From Microvelia longipes (Eukaryota; Arthropoda; Insecta; Hemiptera; Veliidae), in contig JACMZG010001911.1 in NCBI GenBank assembly GCA_018340805.1, positions 32,784,755-32,848,754 of the forward strand: a DNA stretch of 64,000 nt, given 5' to 3'. Shown one piece after another: positions 22,570 to 35,008 of this stretch; position 1 is the stretch's first letter, and the number at the start of each line of letters is the position of its first letter. Position numbers and translations under genes: made by a program. Under the pieces are notes generated by a model. The model was not told the DNA's origin and made no database searches. It saw nothing but the letters and a program-made list of their open reading frames with translations.

Positions 22570-23660
22570 CTATTTTGAACTCATTTATATACTTCCTCAA
22601 AAAGGAAATATTTAATATATAATGTGGGCGTATCAAGCATTCATTTAAATTCGAATGAAGGCGTAATCTCAAGATTATTACATTCTATGTAACAGTTCTA
22701 TTTGGTTAACGCAAAGGCGATAACTTAATTACTGATATTACATATTTGATAGTACACAAGGAACTGCTGAAAGATTAAAGGTTTAAGTTTTCTCTAAATC
22801 CAGGCTTTCTCTAAATGATCTAAAGAAGGTTTTGAACTTTTTAATATACATATATACCCAAGATGAAAGACTCAATTTAAATACATTTTTAAACTCTGTT
22901 TTATCTTCACCACTAAATATGACTTTTAGAACCAGTCACTGTATCTATGACATATCATGTTTACCGAGGGAAACCCTTTTAAGTTATACATTTTTGGATT
23001 CTCTTAATTAACATAGGCAGAAATAATATAGAGGACATTTCTAAGCAGAAATATATGAAGAATTATTGAGGCATAAAGTGTAGGCATATTAGTTCTCTTT
23101 GAATATCAGTTTCTTCATTTTATATCACTTGGTTAACAATAGCTTGTAAAGGAATAGCAGAATAAGGGATAAACTTAATTGTAGGTAGGGACCCATACGT
23201 TATTATAATGCGTTTAGGCCTTTTGTATTATAAAGGTAAAATATTAAGGCAAACTCTTTGATAAAGGCTAAAATATAGAGATGAATGAAACAAGTTAGAG
23301 GTAGATATGTAAATAGGTTTAAACAATGTTGAACATGCCACCTGACATAATGTAAAGCCTCATTTTAATGCAATACTATACAAAGTTGAGAGTTATCAAA
23401 CTTACCCATCATTTCCTGTATTGCACTAAAAATTCACAGGGTAAAGAATTATTGCATGAACCTATTAGACTAGTAGTATAAATTGATCAAATGTTATTGA
23501 ATTCGAATCTTAATTTATCTGATCCAACTTGAGTTATAGACATACCACGTCCCTTCTCACGTATGATTTTCTCACGTTAACTTCAATAGATGACCACGGT
23601 TTATACCGTGATCTTCATGAGGACGCATAATAATTTAAAACAATTATACATTTCTAGCCT
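22570..23660. other. AT-rich DNA, nothing recognised
   Basis: No motif, repeat boundary or RNA gene was found here. Confidence 0.4.
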
Positions 23661-24301
23661 AGTTACACTGAGAAAAATAAAGACTTTTTTTGTTTAACTA
23701 AATGTAGTTAGGAGGCACTTCATTGGGTTTAATTGGAAATTCATTGCAGTTATCTATTGGCTAGGCAATCCAGCAACAGGCTCGTAGATGTTGCAACTAA
23801 GTGATTTTAGTTCAGTGCGATTTAGCTGTAATAAATATGATTTATTTAAGTACAAAGACTAAATAGTGAGTTTCCATAAATGACGGTAGCTGCCGTTACT
23901 ATACACGTTTAGTTATTATTATTATTTTTTTCTTTAACTACATTTTAGTAAAGGCAAAGAACCAATTAGTGAAGTCCTATATATTGTTTAAGGGTATTAA
24001 CTGAACAATGTAGTTAAGTCCGAATACTTCATTTTAATCAAGTATCTGGTTAAGTTAAATGGCAAAATTTATTTAAGTATAGATGTTAATACGGCTCATA
24101 CCGTTATTTTAACTATAGAAAAATAAGTACTAGATTCCTCAACTAAATTAAAAATTAATTTATTAATTACTGAAAGGAATATAATCAACATTAATTTTGC
24201 CGGTTTCAATTGCTACTTGTCCTTCCGTTTGAATGGACAACGTTCATTAGCGTAATTTTTTAAATAAAAAATTCGCTAAAACATTATATACAGCGTTTGG
24301 A

Positions 24302-24548
24302 TATTGAATAGAAGACGCAAAATGTATTCTATTCATCTCTAGAATCCAAAAAATCTATTTAAAGTATACCTTCCAATTTACTTTTTCACATTTTCCTCAA
24401 AACCGGTGTTGAATGAGACACCCAAAGTTAACTACACCATCAAAACGAAGTTCCCTGTACACAAGAAATGTACCCCAGGTTTCATTAAATCATGTCAAAC
24501 GGTTCAAATTTTAAGAGAGGAGAGACTTTTAGACCACCATGTATACGC
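24302..24548. mobile_element. MITE of the GGTGGTCCAAAAGTC family, right part
   Basis: It ends in GGAGAGACTTTTAGACCACC and then ATGTA, the inverse of the family terminus TACAGGGTGGTCCAAAAGTC. The subterminal CATGTCAAACGGTTCAAATT and the internal AACTACACCATCAAAACGAA are shared with the copy at 25.47 kb. The left terminus is not clear. Confidence 0.7.
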
Positions 24549-25466
24549 TCGCTCCCCCCCCCCCTCCGGCCGTCAATTTTTTTAATGTGCCTCCTCCAGA
24601 TCTCTTGGTTGGATACGCCACTGATTAAAGGTGGTTCACTAGCTGCGTGGTCAAGTAGTTGTTTTTAAATTTCATAGGTATACGATTTTTTAAAACCGAC
24701 TTATATAATAGTCATGTGGAAAAACTGTTGAGAATGGGGCCAAAGTTAATTTAAAATATGTATTGGAAAATAAATTAAATACAAATTGATTATTTAAACT
24801 GGCTTTTGGCAATATAGAGACATACATGTTACACAAAACTTGTGTAACATACAAATTTGTTGGAAATTTGAGCCTGCGAGGCCATGGTACGACACATTAC
24901 TTGCAGGAAATACGCCTTTATGTTGGAATCGACAAGAAATTTGTCGTTTTAAATGTATTATTTTGTTTCTTAACTAAATTCCAGTTAAAGCCAAGAAAAA
25001 TTGTAAAGGCAGGTAGTGTCTACTAGAAATTCTAGAATCGTACGTAGTTCTGGTAGACTTAAAACAATTTAGAAGGATGTAACAGAACATTTCATTGAAA
25101 AGACAAGTGTTTAGTGGAATCCAATGGTAGGCTTGGTTAGAGGTAATATCTGACTCCCCACCCCAGCATGGGAATAGACGAGACACGTACCCCCAGAACC
25201 ATTCCGGTTTCTAGATGCGTCGTGTGCATATCGTCTTCATGAACTTCTATATTTAATATTGCAATTTAAGTGTTAATTTTAATTGTAACATTTTTTGTGC
25301 GTTTTCGTTGATTGAGCTGTGAAGTGCTTTTTTATGTGAACAAAGTAATTGTAATAGTAAACATAATAATTGTAAATATGGCATATTATTAAAATGATTG
25401 TTGTAAAATATCATATTTATTAACTTAATTAATTTAATTAAGTCAATAAATATGAATGTTATGATA

Positions 25467-25740
25467 TACAGGGTGGTCCAAAAGTCTCCCCCTCCCTCCT
25501 TAAATTTTGAACCGTTTGACATAATTTAATGAAACCTGGGGTACTTTTCTTTAGGAAAGGGAACTTCGTTTTGTACAGGTTTTTGGGGAAAATGTAAAAA
25601 AAGTAAATTGAAAGTGTTTTATGCACATTTTGGATTCTAGAGATGAATACAAGACATTTAGCCTACACCTGAAGTTAACTACACCATCAAAACGAAGTTC
25701 CCTTTACACATATTCGATTATGTCAAACGATTCATTCGCT
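25467..25740. mobile_element. MITE of the GGTGGTCCAAAAGTC family
   Basis: The left terminus is TACAGGGTGGTCCAAAAGTC. The left half (GAACCGTTTGACATAATTTA, GGGAACTTCGTTTTG) recurs inverted in the right half (CAAAACGAAGTTCCC, ATTATGTCAAACGATTC), so the element is largely palindromic. The outer right end is truncated. No coding capacity. TA at the edge and the terminus style suggest a Tc1/mariner relative, which is an inference. Confidence 0.75.
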
Positions 25741-25974
25741 GCATTCATTAAAGTTAATTGAACTTCTTATATATTTTGTATTTTTTTAATGATGATCTTT
25801 GTAATTGCATAATTTTCCGTATGATATATTTGTGTAATGTCTTTTTCAATTTTTAATAAAAATTTGATGTAATAACAGTTCTGTTTTATATAAGTTACAA
25901 AACACCTCCATGGACTTGGAATATTGTATGTTTATTTACTATTTTTCACTACACCTGCACTATTTCATTTCACT

Positions 25975-26190
25975 AGTGTCAGATGTGCACTTAGTCTGTG
26001 GCTAAGTGTTTATGATTATTAATTAATGTTTATATTTAACAAAGAATATGCGTACATTTGTTCCATGTATAGATATTTGTTTCAGTTATCTAAATGTAGC
26101 AAATGTACATATTCTTTGTTAAATATAAACATTAATCAATAGTCAACGATAAGCCACTAAACTAAAAAAACTAAGTGCACATCTGACACT
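25975..26190. mobile_element. Palindromic element with arms of about 90 bp
   Basis: AGTGTCAGATGTGCACTTAG at 25975 is matched by the inverse ending at 26190. The arms continue inward through ATTAATGTTTATATTTAACA and AAGAATATG and meet near a loop at about 26061-26100. A few small gaps exist. No protein is encoded. Confidence 0.85.
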
Positions 26191-26319
26191 ACTAAAATGA
26201 AGGGTCTACTGGCAAATTAGTAAAGGCAACTACAATGTATAGTAGATACTCTAGGAGGTCTCTACTATAGTGTAGTATAATCTACCAAAAAGTGTACCAG
26301 ATCCTACTGCAATAGAAGT

Positions 26320-26400
26320 AGTAGTAACCAGAAAGTATAGTAAAACATACCAGAAAGTATAGTAGGACTTACCAGAAAGTAATGGTAGTAGCAAAAAATT
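26320..26400. repeat. Short ACCAGAAAGTATAGTA minisatellite
   Basis: ACCAGAAAGTATAGTA occurs about three times with spacings of roughly 22 bp inside the candidate transposon. Confidence 0.6.
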
Positions 26401-27299
26401 ACAGTATAAACTACCAGAAGGTTAATGGGGCAACTAGAAGTTATAGTAGTTTAGTTACTATTACGTTGGGACCAACTAAATATATAATTTGCACTTAACC
26501 AGAAAAGTCCATATTGGAGTAAAATTTCACTGGGTCTAACTAAACAGAGAGTTGGGGGTAACTGAAAAATCAGTTACATCAGTAATAATCACCAACTATT
26601 TATAGTTAAGATCACTAGAATTTCCAATAAATGCATAGTCATAACTACTAAACCCCTCAACTGAACAGTTTAGACAAATCCTATAAACTCTCCTAACTAT
26701 TTTCATTTAGCAGACCCAGCAAACATTTAGTCGTCCTTGGTTTTTCTAGAAATTTAGGTTAAACCCAATGTTTTTCATTGTGAGATGCCAGAAATTTTCT
26801 CAGTGTAGGGAAACCTCTTTACTTCCGAGTGTGGGAGAGAAACAAAAGTGACGCGAGTGTGGTTTTTTAGTACCAGCGTCGCAAGGTTCTCTGTTGTAAA
26901 ATCGCACAAGAAGAGTTTTCTGCTAGTAAGATAGAGCACCAAGCTTTTTTCGTTCACTTCTGGTTACCTTTAGTTTCATGTCAACTCAGATTCGAATCTT
27001 AGTCACGCAGAGAATCGACGCACTAAATAACTGCGCTGCAGTTCTTGCTTTAATCTCAAGATGAGAATAGAGCTGTTTTCCAAGGGATTCGATAAAGTTT
27101 CAGTGGTCTTAATCATAGATCCCACGAAAATTCGAGCTTAGAATATAAAAAATCTTCAGACCATAAACATGCTGATTTTTATTCCAGGTTTACGATGGAC
27201 AAACCAATAAAGGAAGAAACAAAAGACGTGGCGGAATAATTTTAAATAAGACAATTAGACACTCTATCAGTTACAGCAATTAGAATTAAAGAAGAGACT

Positions 27300-27345
27300 G
27301 CAAAAAAAGATAGATTATAGATAGATAGAAGATAGATAGACAAGG
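27300..27345. repeat. GATA-type microsatellite
   Basis: AGATAGATTATAGATAGATA and further GATAGATA units. Confidence 0.7.
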
Positions 27346-27439
27346 AAAGGTAATGAATGCATTATAACGAGGAGAAAATTTACTAGGACTTGGAATTACT
27401 GATGTCAAAATCCCTTAACAAGATGGATGTCTTTTGAGA

Positions 27440-28206
27440 GAAAGTACTTCAACTAGGCCCACATTGGTTTGGTAAAAATGAAACAGTTAGCCAGAAGATT
27501 TTGCTAACCTAGTAAAAGCTTATAGACAATGCTGTGAAAAGATAAAAAATCTTACTCGAGAAGATAACCACCCATGGCTACCACCATCAGGACCATGGCA
27601 AAGAAGCCATATAGATTTTGCGGGACCAGAAGATGACAAGTATTATTTTACAATAGAGGATGCAGGTACAAAGTGGATAGAGAGTTTTCCTAAAAAAGTA
27701 ACCACCTCCCAGTGGTGCATAATTATATTGAAGCAGCTGATATGCATATTTGAATTACCCTATTCATTAGTTTCTGATAACGGCCTACAATTTACATAAA
27801 AAATGTTTCAATAATTTCTTCAGGATAACGGTATTACTTAAGGGTCAATACTTATCCAAAATTAAATGGTCTGGCAGAAAGAGCAGCGCAAACAGTAACA
27901 AAATAGTTAAAAACTATGGAGGGTTGATGAAAAACGAACAGCAATGCTAATTCAGTTAAGGAACGCACCATCAGCCACCACAAGTGAATCTCCTATAAAG
28001 GAATGCTTGAGAGAGAAATGCCAACAAAATTAATTTAATGAAACCTAAGCAAATTATAGCTGATAGAAAGGAAAAGCAAGAAGAGCAGGGACGTATATTT
28101 ATAGTAGTCGACAGAGTGCATATCAGAGAATACGGAAAGAGAAAGAAATGGTCGTATGGAGTAGAGATAGAAAGAATAGGAAGAGATTTCATTTTAAATA
28201 TTTTTT
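27440..28206 (+). pseudogene. Ty3/gypsy integrase, heavily decayed second copy
   Basis: It is the same family as the fragment at 14.5 kb. In order: zinc-binding region HIGLVKMKQLARRFC (27460) and, after a frame change, LVKAYRQCCEKIKNLTRE. The core follows with SHIDFAGP (first catalytic Asp at 27614-27616), DAGTKWIESFPKK, and LPYSLVSDNGLQF (second Asp at 27776-27778). After stops and a frameshift come TYPKLNGLAERAAQTV (catalytic Glu), LIQLRNAPSATTSESP and VDRVHIREYGKRKKWSYGVE in the C-terminal domain. At least four stops and three frameshifts make it nonfunctional. No gag or RT was recognised upstream. Confidence 0.85.
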
Positions 28207-28743
28207 AACTGATCAACCCGGTCAAAACGGCAAATTATTATCTTGTTCAGTTTATTATATTGTAATGCACTTGTTATAAAATGTAATTAATAGTCTTGTT
28301 TAAAACAAAAATTCCGGGATCTACTTGTTAAATACTATTTAGGTAGTGAAACCAAGAGAACAGAAATAATGTATAACATTTCAGATGTATAAAATTGGCG
28401 AATACCGAGAATATTATGAAATGAATTTGATTTAAGAATAGAAACATAAAAAAACAACTTGGAACTAATTAAAATTAAAAGGGAAAAATTAAACACTTTA
28501 AAAAGACAAAGCACAAACAAAAGTAATAAAATAACAATATTGTGTTTTAATAACAAGATAATATTCATTTTTTAGATAAAAAACATAACTCTTTTATTAA
28601 AATCAAATTAAAATAATAAAAAAAACGACTTAAAGCACAGCATGAATCAAAATCCAAACAAAACAAATGTATTCTTCTTTAGAATGTATTCTTCTTCGGA
28701 AAAGGGGGAAAGAAAAATTCCAAAACTTTGGAAACGGACAGGT

Positions 28744-29140
28744 TCTTTCCGCGTCAGGCCTCTAAGGTGTTTTGTAATCAATCAAATGCTAATCACTAGA
28801 TCATTTGTGTGGGTTTAGAAGGTTTGCGGAAATTTCCATTTTCCGCTACAGTACCGTAAGTTGTTTAAAAACGTCCCATACGAATACATAGGTTGAAATT
28901 TGAGCTGTCACCGCACGCAACGGACGCATCGCTACCGCAGTGTTGTGAATGTACCTTAATTTGCACTTCTATCGTGCTGCGAAAACAACAATATTTTCGC
29001 CGCAATTTGAATTCTAATCTTTTAATATTGGTTACACTTAGTGTAAGAACACTTATTTTTAACTCATCTCAGCTACGATCGATTATTATACATAGTTAGT
29101 ACTATGTATTAATCGTAGATATGGATATTTCCAATTGGTA
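28744..29140 (+). other. CpG-richer patch with donor-like splice sites; weak first-exon candidate
   Basis: Base composition is less AT-rich than the flanks and CpG is frequent (CACCGCACGCAACGGACGCA, TCGCTACCGCAG). An ATG at 29121 opens six codons (MDISNW) that run into a consensus donor, GTAAGT, at 29138. Another donor-like CCGTAAGT lies near 28853. This could be the promoter and first exon of a host gene, or a retroelement LTR. Nothing else in the window supports a multi-exon gene. Confidence 0.2.
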
Positions 29141-29149
29141 AGTTAAACA

Positions 29150-31130
29150 ATTTTGTAAAACATAGCCTTTGGTCTACGTTGTCCGAGATAAAATTAATTC
29201 AGCAAAGTCATCACTCTTTTACTTTTGCATTTTGTAACACATACATGGCAAATTAAAAACAAAACTTTATTACAGTTTAATCAATATACTTTCATTTAAT
29301 TTTCCTCAGGTTTGCTAGAGACACATTAAGCTTGAAAAATGATCTAAAGCTATCAAAGTTTGTCTGTTTATCACCTGAAGGTTTAATTTATCTTGAATTT
29401 AAGAATCCTTGTCCTTTCGTCACCTGGCTCCCACATTACCTTCAAAAACATTAATTATTTTCTTTTTTTCAATTTAAAAGCATATCAGCGACATTCAATA
29501 AATATTTTAACACTGTTTTTTTCCAACAAGGAAGAAAATAAATTTTGTCAGCTGAATTAATTTTAGAACAAGTATTATCTGAAAATACACGTTTTTGAAT
29601 TTTTATTCACATGTATTGAATATAATTTATAGACCATTAAAGTAAATAATGAAAAAAATGTATGCTCTAATTACTAAATAAAAGTTTTTATGGAAATCAA
29701 ACTCTTAAATATAATAATAATAATAATTTAAAATATTTTGTCCTTGAATATTTAAAATATTTGAAGAGTGATAGCACACATTTCATAAAAAAAGAAAAGT
29801 TGAATCAGGTTAAATAAGATTTGTGATATTTAGACTTAGATTAGTACTTCTCTTTAATACTATAAAGAAAAGATAAACAAAGAAAAGTCACTAAAATTAT
29901 ATACTTAACTTACTAAAGACTTTAATAAACACCCAGATTAATTTAATAGAGAAAAAAATATATTTTGTAAGAAATACGACACTGCGCCCTTGTTCTCTAC
30001 TCCCTCCCCTACTTCATTAGTCATTTTCTTTGAAACTTCGCTAAAGTAGAGGAGATAAATCAGGTAAAATTAGTTTCGAGATATTTAGACCGAGATCAGT
30101 AATTCACTTTACACCTACAGAGAAGATAAACAATGTAAATGGACTAAAATTAAATATTTAATTTCAATTTAATTTAAACATTTAATAAACATTCAGGAAA
30201 ATATTTGATTAGGAAAGATTAATTTAATCTGAATAGCCCCTGTTCTTTATAACTCAATAAATGAATTATAAAACATATAATTTATCGGGCAAATATCCCT
30301 AGGAATGCTTAACTCTTTGCTGAATAAACATTTTTTGTAAGTTTGCTTTATATTATCATTAGTAGTGATTTCTAGATTTACAACTTAAAGACGATAAGGT
30401 TTTACAAATCTACGCTCTGAACAACTAAAATAACTAAATTACTTTTTGGGGACTCAGAAATGCTCAGTACATGAAAACCTTTGAAATGTATTAGGCTATT
30501 TTCTTAGAAATAAAACAGGATTAGGAATAACTAGGTTAAAAAGGTAATTAATGTTTATTAAAATGTTTAAGGGGAATTTTTACTTTGTACTAGACAACTA
30601 CTTTTATAATTTAAATAAGATTTTTATAAAAGAAAAGGTAATGGTTTATAGTTTAAAATTAAAGTCTAATTATATTTTAGTCTTAAAGAAGGAAAGAAAA
30701 GTCATGAACTTAATTACAAAGCAAATAATTTTTCTTTAGAAAAATAATTAAACAGATGTTAAAATGTTTCTTTTCATAAAAGAGCTTTCTTTGACTGCTT
30801 AAAAATAGCGGATATCTTATATAAAATGTGTGCGTTATTGTTCTTCTCTTCTACGACTGCATTCACTAAGATTTAGATGTTCTGTAATAGTTGATCTTGT
30901 CTTCTAGGATCTTCAAGAGTTTGCCGTTACAGAATTTCAATCTTTGAATGTGTGAGTCTGGCAAGGTGAGTGTTGTGACGCAACTCGACAACAAGAATCT
31001 GGTTCAACCTTGATGAAAAGATTCTTTATCCCTCCACGCCCGGTCACAAGTCCAAGGGCAATAGCCTAGAAATTATCAGTCTGCAAATTCACATCCATTT
31101 TTTAACTTTAGATTCCCTAGTCCTTAATAG
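29150..31130. other. AT-rich DNA without recognised features
   Basis: Long AT-rich stretch. Short frames such as 30551-30739 have lysine and isoleucine bias typical of chance frames. Confidence 0.4.
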
Positions 31131-31134
31131 ACCA

Positions 31135-31690
31135 AGAGCCCAGGGGTGTTTTGTTAATAAAAAGTGTAATGGCTGGAACCGGTCTCAATTTTTCGTAAAT
31201 ACCTTCCTGAACAAGGATCTGCAATTCTGCCGACTCGTATCGGACGGGTGTCCCAGGCAGAACGCACTTTAGGGGTCAAATTTACCTCCCAAGGTGATAA
31301 AAACTGTAATGGCTGGAAACGGGTTTAATTTTTCGTAAATACTTTCCTGAACAAGGATCTGCAATTCTGCCGACTCGTATCGGATGGGCGTCCCAGGCAG
31401 GACGCACTTTACAGGTCAAATTTACCACCCAAGTTAACAAACAGTGTAATGGCTGAAACAGGTCTCAATTTTTCGTAAATACCTTCCTGAACAAGGATCT
31501 GCAATTCGGCCGAATCGTATCGGATGGGTGTCCCAGGCAGAACCTTTGACCCCTAAAGTGCGTTCTGCCTGGGACACCCATCCGATACGAGTCGGCAGAA
31601 TTGCAGATCCTTGTTCAGGAAGGTATTTACGAAAAATTGAGACCGGTTCCAGACATTGCACTTTTTATTGACAAAACACCCCTGGGCTCT
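31135..31690. mobile_element. Fold-back element with 140-bp tandem units in one arm
   Basis: The ends are inverted: AGAGCCCAGGGGTGTTTTG at 31135-31153 and its complement at 31672-31690. The left arm holds almost three tandem units of exactly 140 bp, starting at about 31164, 31304 and 31444 (TGTAATGGCTGG). The right arm is one inverted unit (about 31545-31670). The centre is near 31546. The 75-codon minus-strand frame is a by-product of this structure. No transposase is present. Confidence 0.85.
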
Positions 31691-32724
31691 AATCTGGGGT
31701 CTATAACTTCTCCTTTTCAAGAGCTTATTGGAAGCTGATCATAGAGTATTGTCCAGTTGTTCACTTACTACATGTTTCTGTTAAAAAAACTATCCAATAC
31801 TTAAGTTGTAATAAGACTATATTTCGCATTCTTCCCAAGGCATAATCATGACTAAATTTATAAAAAAGAAAAAGTATGAAAATAAAAGAAATTAGGAACT
31901 GTTAAGTAATAAATTAGAATTAAAACAAGCTGAATCCAATTGAATAAAGTTAAAAAAAATTAGAAAGAAGGACATACCTCTAAATAATAATAAGTTTAAC
32001 CAGTTTAATTAAATCCTATAATGTTTGATCCTAACGGATAATTGCAATAAACAACACATATCATGTTAATATATAAATAAACAGCACTCTCAATTTTAAA
32101 CTCAATGAGGCATGAATACGAATTCGCTAATCAACATTCTTGAAATAAAATGTTAAAACTCAATAGCGCAGAAGAGTGTCAACTTTACGGACTACCAACC
32201 GTATTTCTTTATACATTATTCATACTACGTCCATAAAAATATTTTTAAACCAATTTCCAGACTTTCTTTGAGTTATTAAATATTAAATTAGAGTTAAAAT
32301 TATGCCCAGAATTTTTGGTTAAATAAAATACAGTTTTAAGAAAATTAGGTTTAAGAGCTATAACTTTTTAAGGAGTAAATTTAACCCTTAAAACATTTAC
32401 CTATTTTATTGTAGGTAAATGTTTACCTAATAAAGTAAATAATTTATCTTAACATTTAGGGTAAAGATAGTCATCTTAACATCGATTGATAGATTAGATA
32501 AGTTGTATCTTATTTTTAAACGGAATTGTAAATAATAATTATCAGTTTTTACAAAGAATTATTATTATTGTGTGTTGGAAACTGAAAAAAGCAGTTATTT
32601 CTGCATTGTGCATGCTAGAACAACTATTTCTTCGAGTAGATTTCCATTAAATATTTTTTAATAATTATTTAACAATTTATTTATTAAATAGTACGACAAC
32701 TAATGTGCTATTTAAAGGTATAAA

Positions 32725-33358
32725 ACCACCTGGGTATCCCAGAAGTCACCCATCCAGGCACTGACCACGCTCAATGCAGCTTAACTTTTATGATCTAACA
32801 AAATTCATGGATATACATTTTATATTCAAACGAAACTTGGTGTATTTATTTATTACGTAAAGATATAACGAAGGTGAAACTCGGTTCACATGTACCAAAT
32901 TTCAACACAATTGGATTATTTTCTGATTTTTACAATTTAAAAAAAACGTATACAAGTAATTTGATAAACATTGAACTAATGTTGATAATAGAATGAAACT
33001 TAGCTCATATGTTAGTCTTATACATAGCCATATGCGTGCTAAAGCTCAATTCGATTAAAATTTTTCCGGGTTTAATGATTTTTTGAAATATTTGCTGAGT
33101 CATTATTGTGAGTTAATGACGTCATCAAATAGTATTTTCCGAATAGCACAACTTCAATTTGTTTCAATTCCACAAGTTTCAATTCTCTAGAATATGCACT
33201 GGGAGCTACGATGATAACAGACACACATACGGACAGACAACTTCGTGAATACCACTTACGAGGTATAAAAACCTCTGAAACGGATAATTGCGGATATAAC
33301 CCGGTTTCGGATTTTTTTATAGTTTTACTACATACCAACGGTATAAATGAGCAAAAGT
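32725..33358 (-). repeat. 5S-core repeat, 5' part through the 5S core
   Basis: On the minus strand, the terminal hairpin lies near 33320-33355 and the CATCGTAGCTCCCAGTGC block near 33210. A TGACGTCATCAAATAG segment lies near 33118. The 5S-like core at about 32738-32796 (GTCACCCATCCAGGCACTGA, CCACGCTCAATGCAGCTTAA) is one of the best preserved. The copy stops just after the 5S part, so the 3' modules are missing. Confidence 0.85.
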
Positions 33359-33364
33359 AAAAAC

Positions 33365-34930
33365 ATGAAAATAGTAAAATGTAAAATAAATATACACTGT
33401 AAAATTTATTGACAACCTTTTATTTCGTATCAATCTTAATAGTCCTTTTAAACCTGTTACAACTGTGTTATCACTTTCATTATTTGATTAAAAACATATT
33501 GAATCTTGTTTAAAAGATGAAAGGGCAATTACCAGATTTTTTATTGTTGATAGATTAGTTTAAAAAATTGTCAATGACTCAAGCATAGATTTTATAGTAT
33601 GTTAACTAAGCCAGTTTAGAATCTAACCTCGTCATGTCGCTTAACATGTTTCTTGAAGAATATCTTTACTCACCTTCTCTCATCTTTCTAATTATAAGAA
33701 ACCACTAAAACTTGTTTTTAATGTTACCCGATCGTTAAGTATAACCAAAGAGTAAAAGCTTTTAAACAACATTATTGATTTTTTGCAAGCTCCTAAGTTA
33801 ATTGAGTTTATTAGAAGTTACATGAATGTAATTATTGTGTCGCAAATTGAAGCAAGAAGTTTCACACTATAAAGGAATAAACAACAACTTATCAGAGTCG
33901 ACCCATTAAACCTAATTGAACTTATTGTAAAGTTATTTAGTTTTGATGTCCCACAACTTGACCCCTAAATTAAAATGAAATAAAATTACTAATTTTGCTT
34001 TAATACGCTTGTAACCTTAAATTAAAAGGTTATAAGTTGACGACAGGTTATATTAAATCCACTATTCCACAGCAATATCATATTATTGCTTATATATTTA
34101 AATATAGAAATGGGGACTACTAAAGAAAATTAAACCACATAAACTTTTCGAATAATGCTGTATAAAATAAAATTCTAATGATATTACAGTAATTTTCCCT
34201 TCACCCGGCACTTTTTCTCATCTGATATAAAATTGGATTTTCCTGCAAAATACCTTACGGAAAGTAATTTAACAACATGCGACACTTTTCCTCAAATGAG
34301 ATATACAAGAAAATTCGTATTGGTATAATAAAAAGAAAAGAGCAATTATTTCTTGGCTTGAAGTAAGTACTCTTGATTGCCTGTTATTTAAAATGATTTA
34401 CTTACCTTTGCACGCAATACTAAGTTGCTATAAAATCTGAAATTTAGCCCTAATTTACCTGAAAAATAATATTATTTCTTTCGTAGCAATACTCTGATTC
34501 ATAAAGAAAAGAGTTTAAGTGTATAATTTTTGAAATATATATTTCAAAGTCTTAGTATTTTAGAAAAAGTCATCAGGTAAAATTCTAATTCTTTTTATTT
34601 TAGAAGTTTAATTTTTATTTGATACCTTGTATTAAACTTTGGATAGAAGTAGTAATGTAGAATAATGTAATGCCTAATTTTAAAAAGTAAAATAAAATAT
34701 TTTTTTTATAAAAATAATTTTAATTTTTTAATAAAAATAATTTTAAACCATTTTAATTACTAAATGAGTACACAGAGGAACTTGAGCGCAGATTACAGAC
34801 TGAACTATTTAAATTTTTATCTCATTCATTTTAATCTTAACATAAAAATATTCTAAAGAAATTAATATACTCTATAAAGGTATAAAGGAACAACAATCAT
34901 AATTAAACCATTAAACATTTATAAAATAAT
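33365..34930. other. AT-rich DNA, nothing recognised
   Basis: No gene, RNA or repeat identified. Confidence 0.4.
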
Positions 34931-34931
34931 A

Positions 34932-34934
<3 letters not shown>

Positions 34935-35002
<68 letters not shown>
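34935..35002. repeat. (TA)n microsatellite
   Basis: Uninterrupted TA for about 68 bp. Confidence 0.9.

Positions 35003-35008
<6 letters not shown>

Larger units (their letters stand above)
23664..26807. mobile_element. Candidate non-autonomous DNA transposon, about 3.1 kb
   Basis: The left end reads TACACTGAGAAAA and the right end is its inverse, TTTTCTCAGTGTA. Both ends then share weaker subterminal similarity, including CATTGGGTTTAA, ACTAAATG and AGTTAGGAG in inverted order. The interior is rich in short ACTAA/TTAGT palindromes and has no transposase frame. Two MITEs and a palindromic element lie inside it. The same terminal motif appears a third time at 42187. Superfamily unknown, and no target-site duplication could be fixed. 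Confidence 0.4.

Noticed and set aside
31434..31661. 75-codon frame with protein-like composition
   Set aside because: It is a palindrome of the fold-back element. The two arms give near-mirror translations and no homolog is evident.
32738..32796. 5S rRNA gene
   Set aside because: Only the central 55 nt or so match. The 5' 40 and 3' 25 nt of 5S rRNA are absent, and the segment is always embedded in the same longer repeat.
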